The notes below the pieces were generated by a model that made no database searches, was not told the origin of the DNA, and was given only the letters and a program-made list of their open reading frames with translations. Shown piece after piece: positions 39,643 through 47,767 of a DNA stretch of 64,000 bases. The stretch spans positions 930,001 through 994,000 of the forward strand of contig JBFXCS010000001.1 in NCBI GenBank assembly GCA_050181915.1, in the 5' to 3' direction. The first letter of the stretch is position 1; each line of letters starts with the position of its first letter. A program made the translations under genes and the position numbers. Origin of the DNA: JBFXCS01 sp050181915 (lineage in GTDB: Bacteria > Actinomycetota > Thermoleophilia > Miltoncostaeales > Miltoncostaeaceae).

Positions 39643-40288
39643 GATCCCGCCCCCTTTCCTCGGCGGGCAGCTCGCCCCGCTCACGGCGCTGCCGCGCCCT
39701 CTCGATCAACCACTCGTGGAAGCGCCGCTCACCCGCCAGCTCGGGGTGGAAGGCGGTCACCATCAGCTCGCCCTGCCGGGCCGCGACCCCGTGGCCGGAG
39801 TGCGTGGCGAGCACCTCGACCGCGGGCCCCGCCCGCTCGATCCAGGGGGCCCGGATGAAGACGGCGTCCACCGGCTCCGCGCCGAGGGTCGGCACCTCCA
39901 CCGGCGCCTCGAAGGAGGCGCGCTGGCGGCCGAAGGCGTTGCGCCGCACCACGATGTCCATGCCGCCCACCAGGGGCTGGGCGCCCTCCGTGACGGCGCG
40001 GGCCAGCACGATCATCCCGGCGCAGGTGCCGAGCGCGGGCAGCCCGTCGGCGAGCAGCTCGCGCAGGCGCGCCAGCAGGCCCGACTGCTCGGCCACCAGC
40101 CCGAGGGTGGTGCTCTCGCCGCCGGGCAGCACGATGCCGTCGAGCCCATCGAGGTCGTGCGGCGCGCGCACCTCGACCGGGTCGCCGCCGACCGCCCGGA
40201 GAGCGGCGGCGTGCTCGGCGAAGGCGCCCTGGACGGCCAGCACGCCGATGCGCGGCCGGCCCGGTGTGGCGGCGGTGCTCGTGCTCAC
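39626..40288 (-). CDS. pdxT: Pyridoxal 5'-phosphate synthase glutaminase subunit PdxT
   Basis: 220 aa. Class I glutamine amidotransferase: nucleophile in ALGTCAGMIVLAR, oxyanion GGESTTL and the catalytic His/Glu in TAFHPELAGE. It supplies ammonia to PdxS for PLP made from ribose 5-phosphate, glyceraldehyde 3-phosphate and glutamine. The GTG start overlaps the pdxS stop. The C-terminus extends past the usual end with about 20 charged residues, reaching into yebC. Confidence 0.96.
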   Translation of the reverse strand: MSTSTAATPGRPRIGVLAVQGAFAEHAAALRAVGGDPVEVRAPHDLDGLDGIVLPGGESTTLGLVAEQSGLLARLRELLADGLPALGTCAGMIVLARAVTEGAQPLVGGMDIVVRRNAFGRQRASFEAPVEVPTLGAEPVDAVFIRAPWIERAGPAVEVLATHSGHGVAARQGELMVTAFHPELAGERRFHEWLIERARQRRERGELPAEERGRDRVRAQ

Positions 40289-41181
40289 CACCCCCGGCCC
40301 TGGAGCAGCTCGGAGGGCGGCAGCGACGAGATCTCGATGCCCGCCATCGCCTCCTTCAGGCCGCGCGAGACGCGGGCCAGCACCTCGGGGTCCTGGTAGT
40401 GGGTGACGGCCTCGACGATGGCGCGGGCGCGCTGCGGCGGGTCCTGGCTCTTGTAGATGCCGGAGCCGACGAACACGCCCTCGGCGCCCAGCTGCATCAT
40501 CAGCGCCGCGTCGGCGGGCGTCGCGACCCCGCCGGCCGAGAAGGTCACGACGGGCAGGCGGCCGTCGGCGGCCACCTGGGCGACGAGCTCGTAGGGGGCG
40601 CGCAGCTCCTTCGCCGCGGCGTAGAGCTCCTCGGCGCCCAGCACCGTGAGCCGGGCGATGCCGGCGCGCAGGGCGCGCATGTGGCGCACGGCCTCGACGA
40701 CGTTGCCGGTGCCCGCCTCGCCCTTGCTGCGGATCATCGCGGCGCCCTCGGCGATGCGGCGCAGCGCCTCGCCGAGGTCGGTCGCGCCGCAGACGAACGG
40801 GATCGTGAAGGCGTGCTTGTCGATGTGGTTCGCCTCGTCGGCGGGCGTCAGCACCTCGGACTCGTCGATGAAGTCGACGTCCAGGGCCTGCAGCACCTGC
40901 GCCTCGACGAAGTGGCCGATGCGGCACTTCGCCATCACCGGGATCGACACCGCCTCCTGGATGCCGGCGATCATCTCGGGGTCGCTCATGCGGGCGACGC
41001 CGCCGTCGGCGCGGATGTCGGCGGGGATGCGCTCGAGCGCCATCACGGCGCAGGCGCCGGCCTCCTCGGCGATGCGCGCCTGGTCGGGCGTCGTGACGTC
41101 CATGATGACGCCGCCCTTCAGCATCTGCGCCAGGCCCGTCTTGACGCGCCTCGTGCCGGTCCGGCCGTTTCCCTCTGCCAC
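40285..41181 (-). CDS. pdxS: Pyridoxal 5'-phosphate synthase lyase subunit PdxS
   Basis: 298 aa, (beta/alpha)8 barrel. The N-terminus has KTGLAQMLKGGVIMDVTTPDQ, then MALERIPADIRADGGVARMS; the two active-site lysines are in KGGVIMD and VMAKCRIGHFVEAQ/AEVKAAG-type segments. The C-terminal LPPSELLQGRGW is the family ending. With PdxT it makes PLP in one step. GGGAAGGGG precedes the GTG. An operator-like inverted repeat sits at the promoter. Confidence 0.97.
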   Translation of the reverse strand: MAEGNGRTGTRRVKTGLAQMLKGGVIMDVTTPDQARIAEEAGACAVMALERIPADIRADGGVARMSDPEMIAGIQEAVSIPVMAKCRIGHFVEAQVLQALDVDFIDESEVLTPADEANHIDKHAFTIPFVCGATDLGEALRRIAEGAAMIRSKGEAGTGNVVEAVRHMRALRAGIARLTVLGAEELYAAAKELRAPYELVAQVAADGRLPVVTFSAGGVATPADAALMMQLGAEGVFVGSGIYKSQDPPQRARAIVEAVTHYQDPEVLARVSRGLKEAMAGIEISSLPPSELLQGRGW

Positions 41182-41190
41182 GCGGTCCCC

Positions 41191-41219
41191 TTCCCGCTCG
41201 TGTCCAGCGGGAAAGTTTA
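41191..41219 (-). promoter_or_regulatory. pdxST promoter with inverted repeat over the start point
   Basis: TAAACT (41219-41214) is a good -10 element. Directly downstream is the perfect inverted repeat TTCCCGCT-N7-AGCGGGAA (41191-41213), covering the predicted transcription start. It may be an operator or a leader hairpin just ahead of the Shine-Dalgarno. Confidence 0.55.
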
Positions 41220-41269
41220 CCGGACCCCCGCACCGCGCCCGCCGCGGACCGCGCCGGCCCGGGGCGCGC

Positions 41270-42085
41270 TCAGGCCCCGACGGCCGCCAGGTCGGGCCGG
41301 GCGGGGGCCGGCGCCAGGGCGCCGACGAGGGCCTGCGCCACCGCGACCATCGCGACGAGCGTCGGCGAGCCGTCGCGCGCGTCGGCCGGCACCACCCGCG
41401 CCAGCGGCGAGCGCGCGAGCGGGTTGAGGCTGGAGTCGACGAGGGCCGCCGCCGGCACCCCCGCCGCGCGGGCGGCGGCGATCGCGGCCTGCGCGACGCG
41501 CGACTCGCGGCCGATGGCGATCGCCAGCACGCCGCCGCCGGGGCCCAGCGAGTCGAGCCAGGCGCGCGATGCGGGCTCGAGGCCGGTGACCGCCGCGACC
41601 GGGCGGCCGGCGCGCGCGAGGCGCTCCTCGATCAGGGTGACGACGCTGCGGGCGTGGCCCTCGCCGGCGATGATCAGGGGCGAGCGCGGGGCGAGCGCCG
41701 CCACGATGGCGGCGAGGCCGGCGCTGGTGATGCGCTCGGCGGCGTCGTCGAGGGCCAGGCGCTCGGCGGCGAGGGCCGACTCGAGTCCCTCCGCCGACAG
41801 GGGCAGGCCGAGCTGGCGCTCGCCCGGGCGCGGGGGCAGGCCGGGCCGCTGGGCGCGGCGCACGACGCGCTGCATCTCGGGGTAGCCCGAGTAGCCGAGC
41901 GCCTGGGCGAACCTGACGACCGTGGCGGGGCTGCAGTGCGAGGCGCGCGCCACCTCGTGGGCCGACAGCAGCGGGACGTCCGCCAGGTGGTCGGCCAGGT
42001 AGCGGGCGAGCGACTGCTGCGCGGGGCTGAAGCGCTCGTAGTCGCGCTTGAGCCGCTCGGCGAGTGCGTGGACGTCGGGGGGCAT
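41270..42085 (-). CDS. MurR/RpiR family transcriptional regulator
   Basis: 271 aa. The N-terminal HTH-6 domain (about 1-75) contains LSAHEVARASHCSPATVVRFAQALGYSGYPEM, the standard RpiR recognition helix (quoted region: SHCSPATVVRFAQALGY). The C-terminal SIS domain (about 120-260) has the sugar-isomerase-like PLIIAGEGHARSVVTLIEE. These proteins sense phosphosugars. No sugar operon is adjacent, so the target is unknown. It lies 89 bp downstream of pdxS's start on the same strand, oriented toward pdxS. Confidence 0.9.
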   Translation of the reverse strand: MPPDVHALAERLKRDYERFSPAQQSLARYLADHLADVPLLSAHEVARASHCSPATVVRFAQALGYSGYPEMQRVVRRAQRPGLPPRPGERQLGLPLSAEGLESALAAERLALDDAAERITSAGLAAIVAALAPRSPLIIAGEGHARSVVTLIEERLARAGRPVAAVTGLEPASRAWLDSLGPGGGVLAIAIGRESRVAQAAIAAARAAGVPAAALVDSSLNPLARSPLARVVPADARDGSPTLVAMVAVAQALVGALAPAPARPDLAAVGA

Positions 42086-42119
42086 GCGAAGCGAGTGTTC
42101 GCCGTCGGGGCCCGGTCCC

Positions 42120-42716
42120 CTACCGGCGACGTGCGGAGAGCTCCACCGGCTGTCCCGGCCGGGCCGTCATGCGCATCGAGGTGACGGCCCGGGCGCTCGC
42201 CCCGCGCAGCACCACGTAGACGATCGCGGTGCCCCGCGCGGGCACCGTGCGCGGCTCGTCGGGCAGCCGCCGCTCGACCCGCCGGGCCAGCGCGGTGCGC
42301 ACCGGGCGCAGCGCCGCCCGCGCCGTGGTGAGCGGCAGGGCGCCGCCTCCCTCGAACAGCGCGACGAAGATCGGCAGGGGCATCGGCTCGGTGCTGTCGT
42401 TGACCAGCGAGGCGATCCCCACCGCCGGCAGCAGCGCGTCGGGCCGCGGCCTGCGCCCCAGCGCGTGCTGCACCTCCCGGGTCAGGGAATCGCCCGCGAG
42501 CAGGTCGACCGACCCGCCGAAGCCGTCCGGCGCCGCGCCGACGAAGTAGCCGGTGCCCTCGGGCGGCGGGGGCGCGGGCTCGGGACCCGGAGGCGTCGCC
42601 GAGGTGCAGCCGGCGACGGCGGCGATCGCCGCGATGGCCGCGGCGAGACGCAGGCGGCGCGTCACGGCGCCGCGCATCCCGGGGCGCGGGCGGCGGTCTC
42701 CCGGGCGAGTGGGCAT
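42120..42716 (-). CDS. Putative lipoprotein of unknown function
   Basis: 198 aa. A basic N-terminus, a hydrophobic core and the lipobox AAVAGC (about residue 38) indicate a lipid-anchored, exported protein. The mature part starts with a Pro-rich spacer, then a domain with PLPIFVALFEGGGALPLTT and ending RGASARAVTSMRMTARPG. No known family is recognised. TACGGT lies 9 nt before the ATG. It is downstream of ligD on the same strand, 21 bp away, with no obvious link. Confidence 0.65.
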   Translation of the reverse strand: MPTRPGDRRPRPGMRGAVTRRLRLAAAIAAIAAVAGCTSATPPGPEPAPPPPEGTGYFVGAAPDGFGGSVDLLAGDSLTREVQHALGRRPRPDALLPAVGIASLVNDSTEPMPLPIFVALFEGGGALPLTTARAALRPVRTALARRVERRLPDEPRTVPARGTAIVYVVLRGASARAVTSMRMTARPGQPVELSARRR

Positions 42717-42736
42717 CGGGCGCGAACCGTAGGCGA

Positions 42737-45064
42737 TCAGCCGCCGAGGCGCGCCACCGCCCCGGCCAGGTCCTGGAGGTCCGACAGGAGGGGCTCGGCG
42801 AGGTCGCCGTCGCGCTCCACGCGGCGGGCGATCTCGGCCATCGTGAAGCGCCGCGGGTCGAGGCCGGGGCGCACCTCGTCCCAGCGCAGCGGCGTGGCGA
42901 CCGGGGCGCCGGGCCGGGGCCGCACCGAGTAGAGCGCGGCGATGCTGCGCCCGCGGCCGTTCTGGTTGGCGTCGAGGTACACGCGCGGGCCGCGGTCGGC
43001 CACCTTCACCACCGTGGTCACCAGGTCCGGCCGGGCCCGCACCAGCCCCTCGCTGACCACCCGGGCGAACAGGCGCACCGGCTCGTAGGCGATGCCCGCC
43101 ACCAGCGGCACCATGATGTGCATCCCGGTGGCGCCCGAGGTGCGCGGGTAGCCGCGCAGGCCGACCGCGTCGAGGGCGTCGCGCACCATCAGCGCGGCCT
43201 CCACCACCCGGTCGAAGGGCAGGCCGTCGGCCGGGTCGAGGTCGAAGAGCACCTGGGTGGGCTCGTCGGGCGCGTCGGCGCGGCTCTGCCACGGGTTGAG
43301 GTCGATGCAGCCCAGGTTGGCCAGCCACAGCAGACCCATCGGGTCGTCGACGACTACGTAATTGCTCGTCTTCTCGTCGCTGCGGCCGCTGCGCGACAGG
43401 GGGACGGTGCGCATCCACCCGGGCGCGTCGGTGACGTTGTGCTGGAAGAACATCTCGCCGTCGACGCCGTGCGGGTAGCGCTTCAGGATCATCGGCCGGC
43501 CGGTCAGGTGGGGCACCAGGATCGGCGCCATCCGCAGGTAGTGGTCGAGCAGGTGCCCCTTGGCGATCCGCTCGCGCGGCCAGTAGAGCTTGTCGAGGTT
43601 GGTGAGCGTGATGCGCCGCCCGCCCTCCTCCACCACCCGGCTGCCGGCGGCGCCACCGAAGGGCCCCGGCGGCACTCCCGCCGGCCCGTCCGGCTCGTCG
43701 CCCACCAGGCCGTGGAAGACCGGCGCCCGCAGGTGGCCGTCGCGGGTGCGATCCGCGAACGCGACCTCGCAGCGCAGCGCCGGCGCGACGAAGCGCGGCG
43801 CGGCCGGCTGGTCGGGCACCGGCCCGTCGAAGGGCGAGTCGGGGATCTCGGCGGCGCGCAGCCGCTCCCACAGCTCGCGCGCCACGGCGTGCGAGAAGCC
43901 GGAGCCCACATGGGAGAGGTAGCGCAGCCCGCCCCCGGGCGCGGGCTCGCCCACGATCAGCGCGCCGAGGGTGCCGCGGCGCGATCCGCCGCCCTCGGTG
44001 AAGCCTCCGATCACGGCCTCCGCCTCCTGCACCGCCTTCACCTTGCGCCACTCGGCGACGCGGCGGCCGGGGCGGTAGGCGGCGTCCATCCGCTTGCCCA
44101 CCACGCCCTCGAGCCCCTGCGCGCGCGCCGCGTCGAAGAGGGCGCGGCCGGTGCCCTCCACGTGGTCGCTCAGGATCAGGCGCGGCCGGCCCTCCGGGGC
44201 GACCGCCTGCGCCAGCAGCGCCCGCCGCTCGCTCCAGGGGCGGTCCGTGATCCACTCGCCGTCGACGTAGAGCAGGTCGAAGACGACGTAGCTGAAGGGC
44301 CCCTCGCCGGCCTGCAGGGCCGCGAAGTCGGGCCGGCCGTCGCCGTCGAGCACCACCACCTCGCCGTCGAGCACGCACTCCTGGCACATCACCTGGCGCC
44401 GCAGGTCGCCGATCGAGGCGTAGGTCGCGGTGATGTCGACGCCGCGGCGGCTGCGCATCTCGGTGGCGTCGGAGGTGACCAGGGTGAGCGCCCGGTAGCC
44501 GTCCCACTTCAGCTCGAAGGCCCAGCGCGGGTCGTCGAAGGGCTCGGGCACCGAGTCGGCCAGCTGGGGGCGCAGCTCGCGGAAGGCGGGCACCGGGTCG
44601 GGGACGCCCTCCGGCCCCGCGCCGGAGCGGAACAGCAGCCACTCCTCGCGCCGGTTGCGCTCCCCGGTGCGCACCAGGTGGTAGTGCCCGTCGAGCCGCC
44701 CGCCGTGGAGGATCACCTTCCACTCGGTGTCGGAGATCAGCTCCTGCTCGTAGGTGCCGTGGTCCCACACGCTCATGCGGCCGGCGCCGTACTGCCCCTC
44801 GGGGATGACGCCCGAGAAGTCGAGGTAGCCGCGCGGGTGGTCCTCGGTGCGCACCGCCAGGCGCTTCGGCCCGACGCGCAGCGGCGGCCCCTTGGGCACC
44901 GCCCACGAGGCCAGCACGCCGTCGCGCTCGAGGCGCAGGTCGAAGTGGAGCGCCCGCGCCGAGTGGCGCTGCACGCAGAAGCGCGGCGGACCCTCCGGCT
45001 CGCCCGGATCGGGCGGCGGCTCCGGGGTGGCCCGGAAGTCGCGCCGCGCCCGGTACTCGCGCAG
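42737..45064 (-). CDS. ligD: Multifunctional NHEJ ligase LigD (phosphoesterase-ligase-polymerase)
   Basis: 775 aa if the CTG at 45064 is the start. That start is chosen because the codons upstream of the first GTG (44974) encode REYRARRDFRATPEP, the conserved N-terminal arm of LigD. Phosphoesterase about 30-150 (QRHSARALHFDLRLE). ATP-dependent ligase about 165-440, with the adenylated lysine in FELKWDGYRAL. AEP-family polymerase about 480-770, with the metal aspartates in LFDLDPADG. The PE-LIG-POL order is that of Pseudomonas, not Mycobacterium (POL-PE-LIG). It repairs double-strand breaks with Ku; ku is not in this window. The CTG lies 1 nt after the LLM gene stop. Confidence 0.92.
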   Translation of the reverse strand: MREYRARRDFRATPEPPPDPGEPEGPPRFCVQRHSARALHFDLRLERDGVLASWAVPKGPPLRVGPKRLAVRTEDHPRGYLDFSGVIPEGQYGAGRMSVWDHGTYEQELISDTEWKVILHGGRLDGHYHLVRTGERNRREEWLLFRSGAGPEGVPDPVPAFRELRPQLADSVPEPFDDPRWAFELKWDGYRALTLVTSDATEMRSRRGVDITATYASIGDLRRQVMCQECVLDGEVVVLDGDGRPDFAALQAGEGPFSYVVFDLLYVDGEWITDRPWSERRALLAQAVAPEGRPRLILSDHVEGTGRALFDAARAQGLEGVVGKRMDAAYRPGRRVAEWRKVKAVQEAEAVIGGFTEGGGSRRGTLGALIVGEPAPGGGLRYLSHVGSGFSHAVARELWERLRAAEIPDSPFDGPVPDQPAAPRFVAPALRCEVAFADRTRDGHLRAPVFHGLVGDEPDGPAGVPPGPFGGAAGSRVVEEGGRRITLTNLDKLYWPRERIAKGHLLDHYLRMAPILVPHLTGRPMILKRYPHGVDGEMFFQHNVTDAPGWMRTVPLSRSGRSDEKTSNYVVVDDPMGLLWLANLGCIDLNPWQSRADAPDEPTQVLFDLDPADGLPFDRVVEAALMVRDALDAVGLRGYPRTSGATGMHIMVPLVAGIAYEPVRLFARVVSEGLVRARPDLVTTVVKVADRGPRVYLDANQNGRGRSIAALYSVRPRPGAPVATPLRWDEVRPGLDPRRFTMAEIARRVERDGDLAEPLLSDLQDLAGAVARLGG

Positions 45065-45065
45065 G

Positions 45066-46094
45066 TCAGCCGTGGCCGAAGGCCTCCAGGATGCCCGCCT
45101 GCCAGCGCGCGATCTCCGCGGGCGGCTGCATGTGGTGCGGCGGGGTGGCCCACAGCCGGTCGGTGAGGCCCTCGTAGGCCCGGGCGCGCTCGCGCACCTG
45201 CTCCACGGTCCCCGCCGCCGCGAAGGCGTCGGTCATCTCCTCGCCGACCGCCTCGACCAGGCCCTCGCCGTCGCCCGCCAGGAAGGCCCGGCGGATGGCG
45301 GGCAGGCGGTCGGCGAAGCCGTGCAGCGCGAACAGCTCGTGGTAGGTGCGGACCGTGGCGTAGAAGCCCACCGTGGCCGCGGCCGCCCGCCGCGCCCCCG
45401 CCGGGTCGTCGTCGCAGGCGGCGCAGATCAGGGCGCCCGCAATCCGCGGCGGCGGCCTGCCCGCCCGCTCGGCGCCGGCGCGCAGCTGCGGCACCAGCCG
45501 CTCCCGCAGCCAGGCGGGCGAGGTGACCGGGTGGTCCAGGAAGCCGTCGGCGATCTCCCCGGCCAGGCGCGTCATGCCGGGCAGCACGGCCGCCAGCCAC
45601 ACCGGCACGGCCGGGCGCGCCGTGGCCGCCGTGCGGCGCAGCCCGCGGACGCTCACGTCGTAGAGGCGGCCCGCGCTGCGCGCGTCGCGCCCCTGCGCCA
45701 GGGCGGCGATCAGCTCGCGGACGGCGGCGACCATCTCGCGCATGCGGCGCAGCGGCGGCGCGTACGGCCCGGCGTGCCAGGTCTCGTTGAGGCGCCTCAC
45801 CCCGGCTCCGAGCCCCAGGATCAGGCGCCCGCCCGACAGCTCGTCCAGGTCGACGGCCTCGAGGGCCAGCACCATCGGGCTGCGGGTGAAGGCGAGGGCG
45901 ATGCCGGTGCCCAGCTCGATGCGCTCGGTGGCCGCGGCGGCGACCGCCAGGGGCACCGTGGCGGAGCGGTGGAGCTCCGGCGCCCAGAGCCGCGCGATGC
46001 CCGCCGCCTCGGCCCGGCGGGCGAAGTCGGCCAGGCCCGCGGCGTCCTCGCCGATGAGCTGGGCGTCCACCGGGATCGCGAGCGCGGGGGCCAC
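45066..46094 (-). CDS. LLM-class (F420-dependent type) oxidoreductase
   Basis: 342 aa, luciferase-like TIM barrel. FARRAEAAGIARLWAPELH, IELGTGIALAFTRSP and GRLILGLGAGVRRLNETWH (quoted in part: GRLILGLGAG) are typical of F420-dependent dehydrogenases/reductases rather than FMN luciferases. The substrate is not predictable. GTG start with GATACT 7 nt upstream. The stop is next to the CTG proposed for ligD, so the two are probably co-transcribed, which may be only positional. Confidence 0.88.
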   Translation of the reverse strand: MAPALAIPVDAQLIGEDAAGLADFARRAEAAGIARLWAPELHRSATVPLAVAAAATERIELGTGIALAFTRSPMVLALEAVDLDELSGGRLILGLGAGVRRLNETWHAGPYAPPLRRMREMVAAVRELIAALAQGRDARSAGRLYDVSVRGLRRTAATARPAVPVWLAAVLPGMTRLAGEIADGFLDHPVTSPAWLRERLVPQLRAGAERAGRPPPRIAGALICAACDDDPAGARRAAAATVGFYATVRTYHELFALHGFADRLPAIRRAFLAGDGEGLVEAVGEEMTDAFAAAGTVEQVRERARAYEGLTDRLWATPPHHMQPPAEIARWQAGILEAFGHG

Positions 46095-46114
46095 GTGTGC
46101 CAGTATCCCAGCCC

Positions 46115-46621
46115 GTGCGGCCCATCGCGCCTCTCGCCCTCGAGCTCAGGACCACCGGCGTCGGCCAGCTGGTGATCGGCGCCATCGGCCTGGTCGTCGC
46201 CCTGATCCGGGACGACGTCGCCCCCGCCCGGGCGATCATCCCCTTCGTCGCCACCTTCGTCGCGCTCGCGGCGGTCAGCAGCTTCTCGTCGAAGTGGCTC
46301 CGCAGCGGGGAGACGGGCCCGGCCTCGGAGGAGGCCCGCGTGGAGATCCGCTCCGAGACCATCCGCCGCTGCAGCATCAGCCTGCTGATCGGCGCCGCCG
46401 CGGTGGGGGCCGGCATCGCCGCCGGCGGCGGCCTGTCGGCCGTGCTCGGCGGCGTGCTGTGCGGCGTGGGCCTGGTGGACCTGCTGAACCTGCGCTCGGT
46501 GCGCGCCCGCGAGCGGGCGGACGGCACCGAGGTGTTCCGGGAGCTGGGCGCGTCCCCCTTCGCCGGGGGCCGCCGTCCGCTCTACACCCGCCCCCGGAAC
46601 GCCAGCACGCTGTCCACGTAG
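46115..46621 (+). CDS. Small membrane protein, unknown
   Basis: 168 aa from the second GTG; the first (46097) would leave 2 bp to the divergent LLM gene. Four hydrophobic segments (GQLVIGAIGLVVALI, IIPFVATFVALAAVS, SLLIGAAAVGAGIAAGGG and LSAVLGGVLCGVGLVDLL) form a small membrane bundle with a short basic tail. No family recognised. The -10 candidate CAGTAT is shared with the divergent gene on the other strand. The last 40 bp overlap the convergent LysM gene. Confidence 0.6.
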   Translation: MRPIAPLALELRTTGVGQLVIGAIGLVVALIRDDVAPARAIIPFVATFVALAAVSSFSSKWLRSGETGPASEEARVEIRSETIRRCSISLLIGAAAVGAGIAAGGGLSAVLGGVLCGVGLVDLLNLRSVRARERADGTEVFRELGASPFAGGRRPLYTRPRNASTLST

Positions 46622-47640
46622 CTCTTCGTGTCGTCGTAGGGGCCGCGCGTCTTCAGCGACTCGAGGCCCTGGTAGTACGCGCCGATCGCCTGCCGCTCGT
46701 CCGCCGCCCGCGACTGCAGCCAGCCGAGGAAGGCGACGCCGCCGTCGATGTTGTCGGCCACGTTGCTCGGGTCGATCTGGCGGCCGAGCATCGCCGGGCC
46801 GATCCACTTCGCCGTCTCGGGCATGAGCTGCATCACGCCGACCGCGCCGACGCTCGACAGCGCCGACTGGGTCCAGCGGCTCTCCTGCCAGGCGATGGCC
46901 CGCGCCAGCGCCGGGTCGACCCCGTGGCGGGCGGCGCTCTCGGCCAGCAGCGCGGACACCTCGCCGCTCGACGCCGAGGGAGGGGGCGCGACGGCCGCGG
47001 CCGGGACCGCCTGGGCCGTCAGCCCCGCCGGGATGCTGAGGGTGGTGCCCGCCACGATCCGGTTCGGGTTCGACAGGCCGTTCAGCGCGGCGAGGGCCGC
47101 CGGCGTCGTGCCGTAGCGGCTCGCGATCGAGGCCAGGCTGTCACCGGGCTGCACGCGGTAGCCGCCGGCCGACGAGCCGGTGGAGGCGCTCGAGGTGCCC
47201 GCCGCCGGGGCGCTCGCGCCGCCGGCCGGGATGACCAGCACGTGGCCCGCGATCACCTGGTTCGGGTTCTTCAGGCCGTTGGCGCTCGCCAGCGCCGCGG
47301 CGCTGACGCCGCTGCGCGCCGCGATGGCGCTGAGCGTGTCGCCGCTGCGGACCCGGTAGGAGCCGCCGCTGCCGCCGGCCGGGGCCGACGAGCCGGTGCC
47401 GGGCGCGGGGAGCCGGAGGGCCGTGCCCGCGATGATCATGTGCGGGTCGGTGATGCCGTTGGCGCTCGCCAGCGTCGCGGGGCTGACCCCGGCGCGGGCG
47501 GCGATGGCGCTCAGCGTGTCGCCGGGCGCGATGGTGATCGAGGCCGCGCGGGCCGTGCCGCAGGCGAGCGCGGCGGCCGCCGCCAGGGCGGCGAGCACCA
47601 GCGCGACCCGCGGCGCGAGTGTGAGGCGATAGCAGTTCAT
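46582..47640 (-). CDS. LysM-repeat lytic transglycosylase
   Basis: 352 aa. Signal peptide about 1-33 (APRVALVLAALAAAAALACG...ARA), three LysM domains (about 33-80, 92-138 and 155-200, each with GDTLSAIAAR or GDSLASIASR), a Pro/Ala linker, and an SLT domain about 225-345 with the catalytic Glu in AIAWQESRWTQSALS and GAVGVMQLMPETA. It binds and cleaves peptidoglycan glycan strands outside the membrane. The upstream DNA is unusually G-rich on this strand. Confidence 0.93.
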   Translation of the reverse strand: MNCYRLTLAPRVALVLAALAAAAALACGTARAASITIAPGDTLSAIAARAGVSPATLASANGITDPHMIIAGTALRLPAPGTGSSAPAGGSGGSYRVRSGDTLSAIAARSGVSAAALASANGLKNPNQVIAGHVLVIPAGGASAPAAGTSSASTGSSAGGYRVQPGDSLASIASRYGTTPAALAALNGLSNPNRIVAGTTLSIPAGLTAQAVPAAAVAPPPSASSGEVSALLAESAARHGVDPALARAIAWQESRWTQSALSSVGAVGVMQLMPETAKWIGPAMLGRQIDPSNVADNIDGGVAFLGWLQSRAADERQAIGAYYQGLESLKTRGPYDDTKSYVDSVLAFRGRV

Positions 47641-47713
47641 GCCCGGCAGTTTCGGCGGATCTAGCGGAAAGTCCAGTCCTCTCAGTCCTCCCCCCGGTCT
47701 CTCTTTTTCCGGG

Positions 47714-47760
47714 CCCCCTCCCCCCCGCCGCAGGCGCCCCTCCCCCCCACCCCTCCTCCC
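47714..47760 (-). other. G-run tract, possible G-quadruplex
   Basis: On the minus strand this 47-bp stretch holds five runs of four to seven G, separated by 1-10 nt. It lies 74-120 nt before the LysM gene start and just upstream of the FAD oxidoreductase on the other strand. Confidence 0.5.
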
Positions 47761-47767
47761 CGTCATC

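Noticed and set aside
44773..46527. A single long gene running through the ligD and LLM region in a third frame
   Set aside because: It has Arg/Gly/Ala low complexity and no motif, and two well-supported genes occupy the same strand.
47641..47767. A c-di-AMP (ydaO) riboswitch ahead of the LysM enzyme, as is common for actinobacterial wall hydrolases
   Set aside because: No ydaO consensus elements are found; the leader region is only G-rich.
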